A stretch of DNA of 64,000 nucleotides, taken from Orientallactaga sibirica. Its lineage: Eukaryota > Chordata > Mammalia > Rodentia > Dipodidae. Below the pieces are notes generated by a model. It saw only the letters and a list, made by a program, of their open reading frames with translations, had not been told where the DNA came from and searched no databases. The position numbers were made by a program, and so were the translations under genes. How positions within the stretch are numbered: the first letter of the stretch is position 1; every line of letters begins with the position of its first letter. The DNA is taken from positions 310,001 to 374,000 of the forward strand of contig JAEOAD010002183.1 in the NCBI GenBank assembly GCA_036365145.1. Direction: 5' to 3'. Below, one piece after another: positions 1-10,607 of this stretch.

Positions 1-186
1 AGCTATGGAGCATGAATCCCCTGCAAAAATTTACTTCACCCCAGTTTTTCATAAAACCCTTCACTCCCCTAGGATTCTTCTCTAATCATCTTGTCTCCCA
101 CATGGCTCTGATTACACATGGAATACCACTCACTTATAGATCATGAACCCTTTATGATCTTCAGCAGAATGAGATCCTCATTTTCC

Positions 187-187
187 A

Positions 188-225
<38 letters not shown>
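187..225. repeat. (AC)n microsatellite
   Basis: About 19 uninterrupted CA/AC units followed by a short imperfect extension (ACATACAC). Likely polymorphic. Confidence 0.98.
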
Positions 226-230
<5 letters not shown>

Positions 231-235
231 ACTTT

Positions 236-1630
236 GCATTTGATTCAAGGAAAGCAAGGAACCTCCTTCTCAGGGGTTGAAAAGTGCTACTAATGCTGAC
301 CCACATTTCTGATGTTTCTCGAAAGTCCTGAAAGGTTGGCCTTGAAATGTATTCAATTTTAATAAGGTCTTCATTTTCTCTTTATTCCAGATCACCACAC
401 CTGATTTCTCCTCTTTCCAAGTCAAGTATGGAATACTGGAATTATTTCCTAAAGTGCTCACTTCAATGACTGCTTCATTCTGCCTACTTTTGCTTGATTT
501 CTACTTCTTTTTCCTTTCACCGTGTCATCATCTGTGGAATTTTTACCTCTCATTCCACAATGACAACCAAACATCTCACTGAGATGTTATTGATATTGCT
601 GTAGACTCATAGTCTGTTCCCATCTTCTTCCTTCCTCCTACTCAGGACTTATGCTGGGATACAAGTCTCCATGTACTTAGGATATGAGCATCAAAGGAAA
701 CGTAATGGGTCTGGTGAGAACTAATGCTATCCAATAGGGAAAAGAGACAATACCAGGAATTAGAAAAGAAACTGTGATTTCAACAGCCTGGTGAACAATC
801 ACGTAAGTAAAACATGGCACTTAAGCTAAGCTTCAGCTAGGAAAGGGAAGCATTTATCTCTCTGAGAAGCTTAAGACTTCATCAGCTATGACCAGCAGCC
901 TTTCCTTGTCCTGGATTACTTACCAGACAAGGAGACTAGTGAAGTCAACACAGTCTGGAGACTACCCAGCTGTCTGAGGCCTTATGAAGTCAAGAGTGTA
1001 AAAGGAGAGAGTTACCAAGAGTTTGGATGAGATTTTAGAAGATCCTGAGCTCAGTGCAAACCATTAGAGAAAACAATGAAAACAAACTACCGTGATTACT
1101 TAGGAAGGGGCTTCAAACCAAGCTGACTCAAGGCTCCTCTCACAGTGTGTGCTGACCAGCATGTCTTACTTGCCAATGCCAAGCATAAAGCCCCTGGGTA
1201 GAGAGCCACTAGCTACAAAAGTAAAGCATAGTGGCAGGGCCAGAGGACTGCCATGGGGACCCAAATAGGGCATTATGGAAGAAGTAGCTTACTCCCAAGT
1301 GATTGTACATACCATAAAAGTCTTGAGTTACTAAGCTAACTAATATTTTTCTATTAGCACAGTGTGTGTTTTATAATTATCCTTATTGGTAGAACTAAGT
1401 TTGAATTCATATAACTAACTATGATCAATGTAATAAAAATAAAATACAGAACCTTCTGGAGGGACAAACAAAAGAAAACATTCTTGTCGTATGTCCTACC
1501 GGACTAAGATACTAGACTCAAGCACCACAAGTTCCACTTCCCTTGGGATGGTGTCTGTCAGTCAGCACTGGGTTTCTGCTTGCTGAATTCTCTTGGACTT
1601 TGCCCCTCAGTCCCAGCATGAAAAAAAAAA
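236..1630. other. Unique intronic or flanking sequence, no gene seen
   Basis: About 1.4 kb of low-GC sequence without a recognisable SINE, L1 or LTR. Open frames here are short and stop-rich. I see no paired splice sites around a plausible exon. Confidence 0.5.
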
Positions 1631-1634
1631 TTCT

Positions 1635-1765
1635 TTTTCTTTTTGTAATTTTTTATTGACAATTTTTATATATTTATATAACATGTTCTTTTGTCTTCCT
1701 TCTACTGAATCCCTTCTTTCCAACTAGTCCCTCTTCTACTGGCCTTTCTCCCCTCCTCCCTCATC
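1635..1765 (-). mobile_element. L1 3' end fragment, antisense, diverged
   Basis: Begins with a TTTTTATTGACAA motif, the reverse complement of the L1 3' terminus seen at 14280-14300. It continues through CTGAATCCCTTCTTTCC and TAGTCCCTCTTCTA, both found in the antisense L1 3'UTR at 17520-17550. Confidence 0.6.
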
Positions 1766-2239
1766 CATGAAGGGGTTCTTTCTGTCCTTCATAGAATAAC
1801 TTGTTAAATTGGCTGTGAAGATTTCACTTCTACATCCAATTTTGATCTTCAAAGAACCTTCTTACTTTTGGGGGGCGGGGGTAAAGGATATGGTTTTTCC
1901 TAAAATGTCAACTTTTTGATATAACACATTTCTAGAGGGATGCTAAATATTTGCATAATGTTAATAATCACTTCTTAATCTAGTCATACACTTGGCTACA
2001 TTTCCCAGTGTCCCTTATAAGTAAGATTGGTGATATGATTGAGTCTTGACCAATGAAATACGAGAGGAAGTGACTGCACACCACTTTCAGGACTGAGTTA
2101 TTGTAAATGTGCCATGTGTCTCCATACTGTTTTTTTTTTTTTTTTCTCTTATGGTTGGCTGGAATAGAGACAACCCACAGGGGAACATTGGAAGATCTTA
2201 TTGAAATTGGGAGAGAGAGACTATCCATTTTGGGCTATA

Positions 2240-2460
2240 AATATCTGATCAGATGAACCTCAGTGAGTAAAGTGTTCTCTTTGCAAGAATGAGGACTTGA
2301 GTTCTATCCACAGTGACCACGTAAAATTCTGAGTGTGGTGGTATGCATGTGTAATCTTACAGCTGAGGATGAAGACAGGAGGATCCCTGGAGCTCACTGG
2401 CTGGCCAATATAACCTAATTGGTGAGCTCCAAGGCAATAAAAGCACTTGAGTCAAAAAAG
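2240..2460 (+). mobile_element. B4-type SINE
   Basis: Has a tRNA-like head (CAGTGAGTAAAGTG...AAGAATGAGGACTTGAG), a B1-like centre, and the B4 signature GGAGCTCACTGGCTGGCCA followed by TTGGTGAGCTCCAAGGC. Confidence 0.8.
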
Positions 2461-2466
2461 AAGTGA

Positions 2467-2612
2467 TCTGGGTGTGGTGGTGAATGCCTTCAGACCCAGC
2501 ACTAAGGAGGCAGAAGTAGGAGGATTACCATGAGTTCGAGGTCACCCTGAGTATTCAGAGTGAATTCCAGGTCATCCTGGGCTACAGCAAGACTGTACCT
2601 TGAAAAACCAAG
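2467..2612 (+). mobile_element. B1 SINE
   Basis: Full-length B1 reading CTGGGTGTGGTGGTG at the start and ending in a CCTTGAAAAACCAAG tail. It sits directly behind a B4 copy in the same orientation. Confidence 0.92.
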
Positions 2613-3025
2613 AAAGGAGAGAGAGAGAGAAGTAATTTTTTTATGCTGCAAAAGACTGCCAGGACAGTTTTACCCTCTCTTGCCTTTTGTTAGCAGACAC
2701 ACAGACTCTAATGGCTGCAGAGTCCAGAATGGTAAAGTGCATGAGTAAGGGAAACAGGAGCTTGTATTCAGTGAGCAATGACAACTGCAAGTCAGATCAA
2801 AGATAGAGAGAACACAGAGAGTGCCCGGGGTTTTGACAAATGGAAAAATGTGATCTTCCATGTTAAGCGGTCAGCTGTTAGTTAGCTACAGACTATTATG
2901 GTCACTGGGCACACAAGCCAGCAATTCCACGTGTCCCTAGTTTTACTGTTATAAACAAACATGCTAAAACAAAAATGCTAAAAAATTTAATGTGAAATAA
3001 CATGACAACTACTTAAAAATTTTTA

Positions 3026-3180
3026 AGCCAGGTGTGGTGGTGCATGCCTTTAATCCCAGCACTCAGGAGGCAGAGGAAAAAGGATCGCATGAGTTCTAGG
3101 CCATCCTGAGACTACACAGTGAATTTCAGGTCAGCCTGTGCTAGAGGAAGAGACTACCTTCCCCCTCCCCACCAAGAAAA
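3026..3180 (+). mobile_element. B1 SINE
   Basis: GCCAGGTGTGGTGGTGCATG start, CTTTAATCCCAGCACTCAGG core and TGAGACTACACAGTGAATTTC signature, with a C-rich degenerate tail. Confidence 0.93.
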
Positions 3181-3689
3181 GGGTTTGAAACACTGAAAAC
3201 CAAGCCAACAAGCTGATCCAAAACAAAACAACAAAATCTCTCTGCAAACCACGTGTGGCCCAAAGGTCTCATAATTGTGATCAACTGATTTTGTTTCTGC
3301 CTGATCAGGTTGGTGCTATTGAGTGAATTTCGTAACTATGTGTTCTTTATCTTTGTATAAAAGAAAGAATAAGCAAACTTGAATTTTATTATTGACAAGG
3401 GGCTGAGAATGGCTGTGATGTTGCTTTGTGTCCATAAGCTAAGAGTCAGCAAACCATATTTCATATTTGGACCAAATACTAAGGTGCATCATTTTATTTA
3501 CACATGTTAATGCATGAAAAGCAAACACTAAGCATAAAATGAAAAGACAAACCATGGAAAATATTCATAACCAAAGAAAAGAATAATAAAAGGTTTAGTG
3601 TGCAAAATGTATGACGAACACTGACAAATCACATTACCAAGAGGTAAAACACATGACACAGGAGTGAGCAAAAGAAACAAAGCTGCTCT

Positions 3690-4040
3690 CTCCTGTGCTC
3701 AGAGAAGCTTCTGTTTGCAGTTGGAGATTCCTGGGGAGATTCAAAACTCATTAAAGTGCTGAGAATAAGTGACTGTTGAGTGCTCAGTGCTTAATAAGAC
3801 AGCTTTACCACATTTTCAAGGCTCGGGGAACACTGTGGAAGAGAGAGTAGAAAGAATATAAAAACCAGAGCATGGGGAGGAGTGTTTTGGCAGTCCATTT
3901 CTCCAACATGAAGTGGCTGTTGCACTAATGACCTCACAGTGACTGTAGTTACCTGCACAAGACCTGTCCAACAGTGGGTTCATAAACATTCCATCATAGA
4001 CAGTGGAGGGGAAAAAATAAGACATACAAGTAGAAGTGGG
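3690..4040 (+). mobile_element. L1 3'UTR, upstream part of a copy split by a SINE
   Basis: Matches the L1 3'UTRs at 7020-7280 and 30230-30470: AAGGCTCGGGGAACACTGTGG, then GACCTCACAGTGACTGTAGT, then CATTCCATCATAGACAG. The same copy resumes at 4246 after the inserted SINE. Confidence 0.8.
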
Positions 4041-4245
4041 GAAGGGGGAGATGGCACAGCATTTAAAGCCTAAGGATTCAGGTTCAATTCCCCAGTACCC
4101 ATTTAAACCAGATGCACAAGGTGGTACATGCATCTGGAGTTTGACTGCAGTGGCCAGAGGCCCTGGTATGCCCATTTCCTCTCTCCCTCCCTCTATATCT
4201 GTCTCTCTCTCTCTCTCTCTCTGTCAAATAAATAAATAAATAAGA
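4041..4245 (+). mobile_element. tRNA-derived SINE inserted in an L1 3'UTR
   Basis: The head GAGATGGCACAGCATTTAAAG is followed by GGTTCAATTCCCCAGTACCC (B-box-like), a GTTTGACTGCAGTGGCCAGAG body, a (TC)n tract and an (AATA)n tail. Confidence 0.92.
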
Positions 4246-4340
4246 TATGGGGGAGGGATTGGGGAAGAGGACGAAAGAAGGTAATGGGATGGGACTGTGA
4301 TGAAAATATAGTATGTAGATGTATGGAAACTGTCAACAAA
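4246..4340 (+). mobile_element. L1 3' terminus, continuation after the SINE
   Basis: A G-rich stretch (GGGGGAGGGATTGGGGAAGAGG) is followed by GGTAATGGGATGGGACTGTG and GGAAACTGTCAACAAAAAAG, the usual 3' end of this L1 family. Confidence 0.75.
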
Positions 4341-4384
4341 AAAGAAGAAACACAATAGTAATAATAAAACAGCAAGAATAACAA

Positions 4385-4570
4385 AGGGCTTATATATTTA
4401 TATGTGTCAGGCTTTGTTGTAAATATTTTATAAATATGAAACTTGATGACAACTTTGCAAGAGTTCCACCATCTCCAGTTTACAGAAGTAACTTGCACAA
4501 TGTCATACAAGTAGCTAATGTCAAAACCTGGATGCAGGCCTAGTCAGCCCGGCTCCATGTGAAATACCCA
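4385..4570 (-). mobile_element. MIR, antisense, diverged
   Basis: In reverse complement it carries the MIR core: ACAGAAGTAACTTGCACAAT, GTCATACAAGTAGCTAATG and CCTGGATGCAGGCCTAGTC correspond to the MIR stretch covering the B box through the conserved core. Confidence 0.65.
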
Positions 4571-4574
4571 TGTG

Positions 4575-5085
4575 AGACAATGCTCACTCTATCTAATGAT
4601 CTGGCATGTGAAAACTTAAAACAAGATACCACTACACACCTCTGCCAAACTGGCTGAAGTTATTTTTATAGCATAGAAACATTGTCATAAACTCAGGAGA
4701 GTGTTTGTCAGAGCTGCTGCTCTTATTGATTGCTGGTGGTAAAGCAAATTGGTCTCCCTGGAGAGCACAATTTGACAATAGCTCTTAGAGATGAACACAC
4801 TCCAAGCCTAGCTGAGTACATTAGAAAAACTCTGGAACATAAGGAGAACTGAGAACGATATACAGGCCAGCTTAATTTGCAAAAATCCAAGATGGAAGAA
4901 AGAGAGAAAGAGAAATAAAAATGGAAGGAAACAAATGAAGGAGGGAAGAAGGAAAATAAATTCATGCTGAATCCATATGGCTACATCTTAAAACAATGTC
5001 TTATAGGAAAATAAAACACTGAGGCAAGGAGCAGGGGTGAGGGGGTAAAAGAGTATAACATGTAATCTTACATATATATATGAAC
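4575..5085. other. Unique sequence, no feature seen
   Basis: About 500 bp of AT-rich sequence without recognisable repeat or exon. It includes a purine-rich patch near 4880-4960 and a short TATATATA run near 5074-5096. Confidence 0.4.
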
Positions 5086-5089
5086 ACTA

Positions 5090-5375
5090 TATATATACAC
5101 TAGAATTGACATATGCATCAATGGATTTTTTTAAGGATTCACACATAAGGGAAAACATGCACTGTTCATTTTTCTGAGTTAGGGTCACTCCTTAATATAA
5201 GTTTCCAGATCCATCAATTTCCTACAAATTTTATTTTTCTTTACAGCTTAATGAAATCCCACTGTGTGTGTATGTCACATTTCTATTGTCCTTTCATCTG
5301 TTGATGAAATCTTGGCTGGTTCTGCTTCCTTATTGTGAATAGTGCTGCAACAAACATGGGTGTGTGAGTGTCAAC
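5090..5375 (-). mobile_element. L1 ORF2 3' end fragment, antisense
   Basis: The reverse complement matches the ORF2 C-terminal end: TCCAGATCCATCAATTTCCT, ATGAAATCCCACTGTGTGTG and TTGTGAATAGTGCTGCAACA are typical antisense L1 signatures. It abuts a sense L1 at 5376. Confidence 0.75.
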
Positions 5376-7340
5376 TACATGAAATCAAAAAGCTTCTACA
5401 CAGCAAAGGAAACTGTGAGCAGAGTGAATTGTCCAAACAACAGCAAAACACAAACAAAACAAAACATCCTGTAGTGAAGGTGCAGGGAAAGAGGAATCTT
5501 TATCCACTGCTGGTAGGAATGTAAACTTGTACAGCCACTATGTAAATCAGTATGGAAGTTTCTCAAAAATCTAACAATAGGCCTACAATTGATCCTGCCT
5601 GTACCACTCCTGAGCATACACCCTGAAGACTCTACTTGACTTCAGTGATGCTTTCTCAGCCATGTTTGTTGCCAGTCTAGTCACAATAACTGGGAAATGC
5701 TACCAGATGCCCATTCACTGATGAATGGATAATAAAGTCCTATTCAGCAGGAAAAATAAAATCATTAAATTTTCAGGAAAATGTATAGACCTGAAAAAAA
5801 TTTTTACTAAGCAAGGTTATCCAGGCTTAGAAAGACAAGTGGTACATTGTCTCTCTCATATGTGGATCCTAGCAGGGAAGAGTTTGATTTGCTTATAAAT
5901 TGTAAGCATCTGTAGTACTGGTTAGGAAGCTAGATTGAGGCTTGGAGAGAGGAGAAGTAGGGAGGGATATGAGCTGAGTATAACAGACAAGCAAGTGGAG
6001 GGACAGAATACGGGGTGGAAGGGTCTGGGGGGGGAGACAGAAGTAAGTGAGGGAGGGGAGGGGAGATACACAAAACTAAAGGTGGCATGAATCAGTACCA
6101 TAGAAACCTACCTCTTTGTTAGCTAATTTAAAGATATAAAAAGATATAACCTTCTTAAAAAGAAAGAGATGTGGGGAGAGAAGGACAATTTGGGTAGAAG
6201 TATCCTGTAGGAGCGGAGAAAGCATCACCTTAAAATCATTGGCTATCACTGATAAATCTCAGTGTTAGAATTGGGTTGCCCCCCTTGATAAGCTGTTGAT
6301 TAGAATAGGCCAAGAGGCCTTCAAAATAATGCAAGCCATTACCAAAGCACTTAGTTATTCCCCAGAACTAAATGGTAAGTCCTTATTGCTGAAGACACCA
6401 TAGGCTATGGTGGCAGGACATAGATAGATCAAGCTAGAACTGAGATGAAAGCACCTCCCTGCTGGCTCGCTCTCATAGACTTGGTAAGCGCTATGACAGT
6501 TTCCAACAGTGTGAACAAGTAGTGGTTTCTGCAAACAACAGAGTCAACCAGACAGGCAAGAAGTATCCACCAGTACATCAGTGGCACATAGGTTATCAGA
6601 TTAACCAACTGCTCTCTGATTGAGTATGAAGCCCATACAGTGGGAGAGCATTCCGGTCTGGTACTGAGAACCAAGTCAGATTTGAAAGATCACACACCCT
6701 GGAAGGAACATTCCACTGTTCTTTGGCTAAAAGCAGAGGTTATACCCAACTCAAAGTCTTCTAAATGTTCATGTTTGTCCATTTTGAACCATGCTGCTCT
6801 CACTCTTGGTTAGAGAATCTTCTTTCTATAGATGGCAGAATACACAGAAGACTCAAGATGAATCAGAATGATAGGAAGAGAAAGCCAAGTACCTAGCACA
6901 AGATGAGTCACTTCTGTCACACCTTCTAGGGCCCAGGAAACATGACAGAGGAAGTGGTGGATTAAGTATGAGTGCTGCTGTCTCGGCTAGTCTAGCCTAA
7001 AACCTCCTCCAGAGAGATGGCAGTAGACACTTAGGAAGACTCAAAACTCATCAAGGCAGAAAATTAGAGGCTGCCAAGAGCTCAATACTAATAAGCCCTC
7101 CAAGGCTCAGGGAACATTGAGGAAGAAGAGAGGGAAAGAATGCAAGAGCCACAGGGTGGGAAGGTATACTCTGAGGCTTTGACGCCCCCTCCAAGAAACT
7201 GACTGGTTCATTCATGACCCCACAGTGATTACCTATTACTCTACCAAGGAGGGGCCTTAGTGGAATGGGGTTCAGGGAAGAAGAGTCATAGGAGTATAAC
7301 CTAATGGGAATATGACCAATTTTCAATATGATCATATATT
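5376..7340 (+). mobile_element. L1 3' half, sense: broken ORF2 C-terminus and 3'UTR
   Basis: 5376-5440 matches ORF2 coding sequence (AAGCTTCTACACAGCAAAGG). There is then an internal gap relative to other copies, and coding-like sequence resumes at about 5470 (CACTGCTGGTAGGAATGTAA). The ORF2 end lies near 5880 and the long 3'UTR runs to 7340. Many stops; it cannot encode a working protein. Confidence 0.85.
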
Positions 7341-7344
7341 AAAG

Positions 7345-7774
7345 TTCTAAAAAAATTTAAGCAAAAATCTCTGCCAACTGCAGTTCAGACAGGGGTTTGT
7401 TATGCAGAACATATAAAGAAATACAAAAATTAAACAACAAAAATCAAAACTGCCAATTGATAAATGGGTTAATGAAATGAACAGGCCATTCTCAAAAAAA
7501 GAAACACAAATGGCCAATAAGTATTTTTAAATGTATTCAACATCCATAGCCATCAGGGAAACAAAAATCAAAGCTACTTGGAAATTCCATCTCACCCCAG
7601 TCAGCATAGTCATCATCAAGAAAAAAGATGACATCAGATACTGGTGAAGATGTGGGGAAAGAACACTAATTCACTGCCATTATGGAAATCAGTATGGACG
7701 TTTCTCAAAAAGTTAAAAATATGACTACCATATGAACCCACTGTACCTCTCCTTTGCATATTTCATTTCTTTTA
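7345..7774 (+). mobile_element. L1 ORF2 fragment, sense, diverged
   Basis: Carries ORF2-end signatures: AAATGGCCAATAAGTA, CATAGCCATCAGGGAAAC, GATGTGGGGAAAGAACAC and GGAAATCAGTATGGACG. It stops where a cluster of three SINEs is inserted. Confidence 0.85.
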
Positions 7775-7787
7775 ATAATTAACATAG

Positions 7788-7995
7788 GGGACTGGAGTGA
7801 TGGCTCAGTGGTTAAGACACTTGCCTAAAAAGCCTAATGACCTAAGTTCAATTCCCCAGTAACCAGGAAAAGCCAGATGTACAAAGTGGCACATGCATCT
7901 GGAGTTCTTTTGCAATGGCTAGAGGCCCTAGCATGCCCACTCTCTTTTATTCTCTCTCTCTCTTCTCTCCTTGCAAATAAATAAATAAATAATTT
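7788..7995 (+). mobile_element. tRNA-derived SINE (first of a nested trio)
   Basis: Starts GGGACTGGAGTGATGGCTCA, has the B-box-like GTTCAATTCCCCAGTAAC, a CATCTGGAGTTC body, a TC-rich tract and a (AAAT)n tail. Preceded by AATTAACATAG, which recurs after the third SINE. Confidence 0.93.
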
Positions 7996-8014
7996 TTAAA
8001 ATTTAACATAAATG

Positions 8015-8212
8015 AGGATGGGGAAATTATCCAGTGGTTAAGGCACTTACCTATAAAACCTAACAATCCAAGTTTGATTCCCTAGTACCCACATAATGCC
8101 AGATGCAGAGTGGTGCATGTGCCTATGTGTCTGGAGTTCATTTGCAACAGCTAAAGGCTCTGGTATACCTAGTCTTTTCTTTCTTTCTCTCTGTCTCGCT
8201 CTCTCTCCCCCC
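8015..8212 (+). mobile_element. tRNA-derived SINE (second of the trio)
   Basis: A diverged head (GGATGGGGAAATTATCCAGT) is followed by GTTTGATTCCCTAGTACC, the body and a CT-rich tail. That tail runs straight into a B1 without an A-rich tail of its own. Confidence 0.9.
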
Positions 8213-8356
8213 TCCCAAGCGTGGTGGTGTACACCTTTGATGCCAGCACGTGGGAGGCAGAGATAGGAGGATTGCCATGAGTTTGAGGCTAGCATGAGAC
8301 TACATAGTGAATTCCAGGTCATCTTGGACTAGAGTGAGATACTACCTTGAAAAAAA
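8213..8356 (+). mobile_element. B1 SINE (third of the trio)
   Basis: AGCGTGGTGGTGTACACC start and TGAGACTACATAGTGAATTC signature, with tail CTTGAAAAAAAATT. The following AATTAACATAG copies the sequence before 7788. Confidence 0.93.
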
Positions 8357-8368
8357 ATTAACATAGTT

Positions 8369-9370
8369 CATCAAATAAAGAGCAGGGGAAGCATAAATAC
8401 TTCAGTAGTACTAATTAGGGAAAGTCTAGAAAGTACCATTCTGGCTTTCCTAGGACAGCAGTTTTCCAAGTGCAGCCTTCTCATGGGAATACCTGTATGG
8501 GACTGGCAAACCAAGACTCATCTGTGGAGCTTTAGAGAAGTAACTGGACTCAAGCCTTCAACTTCCCAGCATAGCTGGAGTGGGTTCTGGGAACCTGTTT
8601 CTTAAAGGCACCCATGGTAATCTTACAATTTCCAAAGTACTACAGATGGATATTTAATATGCATAAGTGTCTTAGGTCCATATGATTCAGACTTATGAAT
8701 AATTCATGGTACAGAACGCATTTGGAATTGTCTCCGTAAGTGCTGCCTAGAGCACATTCTACCTACACTTTACAATAGCTTCACAAACTTGAGCTTTACC
8801 ATCATTAAGCCTGGGTAAGTAATCATTCTTCCCTTCCCAGATCCTCGCATCCATATAGATAACATGTATTTCCCTAGCCTTAGCTTTGTGCTTTAGCAAC
8901 GTGTCCCAGGATAATTTAAAGAGGTATTATTTTGTCTGGGTTTATTTCATATAACTAGATATGAACAAAGGACACAAAAGACACTTACTATGTAATGAAA
9001 ATCTCAGAGAAGTGGAGGGTGATAGATACATGAGCCCCATTTATAAGATCACATGAGTGAGAGGTATGAAATCAAACACAAATGTGACTTGCAATGCTAG
9101 AAGACTTAAATTATATAATTAATCATAGGAATCAAACTACCTCATATACTTAAAATAATTTTCCCCTTCATTTTACTTGTTTTAATGTTTTATTTTTAAT
9201 AACAAATACATGAATATAAGTTGGAAGATTGGGATAGAAAAATAGACACAGGAAAGTTTAAAGATTAAAAAGCAATGCTCTTGCTTAATAGTCCTCTCAA
9301 CATTGGGTTTTCCCCCGAGTCAGCAACATGAATTGTCTCAAAATGCATCTTTCTGGGCAATTTTCTTTTT
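8369..9370. other. Unique intronic sequence, no feature seen
   Basis: About 1 kb without recognisable repeats. Weak splice-like dinucleotides occur, but no open segment with both an acceptor and a donor resembled EPSTI1. Confidence 0.4.
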
Positions 9371-9371
9371 T

Positions 9372-9424
9372 CTTTAAAATATTTTTATTTGTTTGTGTGT
9401 GAGAGAGAGAAAGAAAGCAAGAGA
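9372..9424 (-). mobile_element. tRNA-derived SINE, antisense, tail part (split copy)
   Basis: The reversed tail (TTTAAAATATTTTTATTTG) is followed by a GA-rich tract. The rest of the same copy appears at about 9800-9992, after two sense SINEs inserted in the GA tract. Confidence 0.7.
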
Positions 9425-9600
9425 GGGCTGGAGGGATGGCTCAGTGGTTAAAGATACTTGCTTGCAAAGCCTGACAGCCTGGGTTCAATTCCTTGGTACC
9501 CACATAAAGCCAGATGCACAAAGTGGCACATGTGTCTGGAGTTTGTTTGCAGTGGCTGGAGGCCCTGGTACACTCATTCTCTTTCTCACACAAAAAGAAA
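9425..9600 (+). mobile_element. tRNA-derived SINE
   Basis: Clean head GGGCTGGAGGGATGGCTCAG, with GGTTCAATTCCTTGGTACCC and GTCTGGAGTTTGTTTGCAGT. The (TC)n tract is short. Confidence 0.94.
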
Positions 9601-9607
9601 GTAAGAG

Positions 9608-9753
9608 AGTGGGGCATGGTGGCTTAATCCCAGCACTCAAGAGGCAGAGGTAGGAGGATCACCGTGAGTTCAAGGCCACTCTGAAACTACATAGTGAATT
9701 CCAGGTCAGCCTGGACTAGAGTGAGACCCTACCTCAGAAAACCAAACCAAAAC

Positions 9754-9786
<33 letters not shown>

Positions 9787-9792
9787 CCAAAG
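9608..9792 (+). mobile_element. B1 SINE
   Basis: GGGGCATGGTGGCTTAATCC start with a small deletion, TGAAACTACATAGTGAATTC signature and a long A-rich (AAAAC)n tail. Confidence 0.93.
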
Positions 9793-9799
9793 AAAAGAA

Positions 9800-9992
9800 A
9801 GAGGGAAAGAAAAAAAGAAAGAAAGAGTATGGGCACATGGGCACAACAGGGCCTCTTGTGACTATAAACAAACTCCACATACATGTGCCACATTGTGTAT
9901 CTGGCTTTATATGAGTACTGGGGGATCAAACCTGGGTTATCAGGCTTTGCAAACAAATGCCTTTAACTGCTGAGCCATCTCCCCAACCCTCT
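9800..9992 (-). mobile_element. tRNA-derived SINE, antisense, main part (split copy)
   Basis: The reverse complement reads GGGAGATGGCTCAGCAGTTA and ...CCCCCAGTACTCATATAAAGCC, then a GA-rich tract that continues the tail at 9372-9424. Confidence 0.9.
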
Positions 9993-10234
9993 GGGCTATT
10001 TTCTATTAGTTGAGAAACATCTGCTTAGGATACATTCATGTGACTCAGAGCTCACTTCAGAGAGCTTGTTTAGGATGAGGCAGAGGACCAGCCTTTGTCT
10101 AAATGTAGTTCTCAACTTCTTGGCATAGAGCCAATCTGTACTCCCCAGCTCCCATGCAATTATATGTGGCTATATATCTGAATTATGGGCAATTAAATGT
10201 TAGAAATATATGGGCCAGACCTAAAATGACACAT

Positions 10235-10480
10235 ATGTAACTTTGGAATATTAAAATTTTCCCAAAGGCCTATGTGTTCGAAGCTTAGTCCCTCAAGTGA
10301 CATTATTCAGAGGCACCACACACTCCTGTCATGGTATGTCATTGTTACTGGCCCAAATAAATACAGCCAATTGATCATGGGTCTGATTCTCCAAAACTAT
10401 GAAACCAAACAAATCTTTCCACTTTATACATTTACTATCTCATTTATTTTATTGTGATGATAGAAAGCGGGCTAACAAGC
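10235..10480 (+). mobile_element. MaLR-like LTR fragment
   Basis: Has the CCTATGTGTTCGAAGCTTAG...CCCTCAAGTG start motif and a 3' end with AAACTATGAAACCAAACAAATC and TATTGTGATGATAGAAAGC, typical of MaLR/ERVL-type LTR ends. Subfamily not determined. Confidence 0.5.
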
Positions 10481-10607
10481 CTATCAATCTTTACCATTTA
10501 ATCTGTCAGTCCCATATACTCTATACATCTGCTGCTTAAGTCTCCATACCTCCATCTTGTCCTCCAGGACACTCCACTAAGAGCCACCAAGCTTATAGCT
10601 TAAACAT

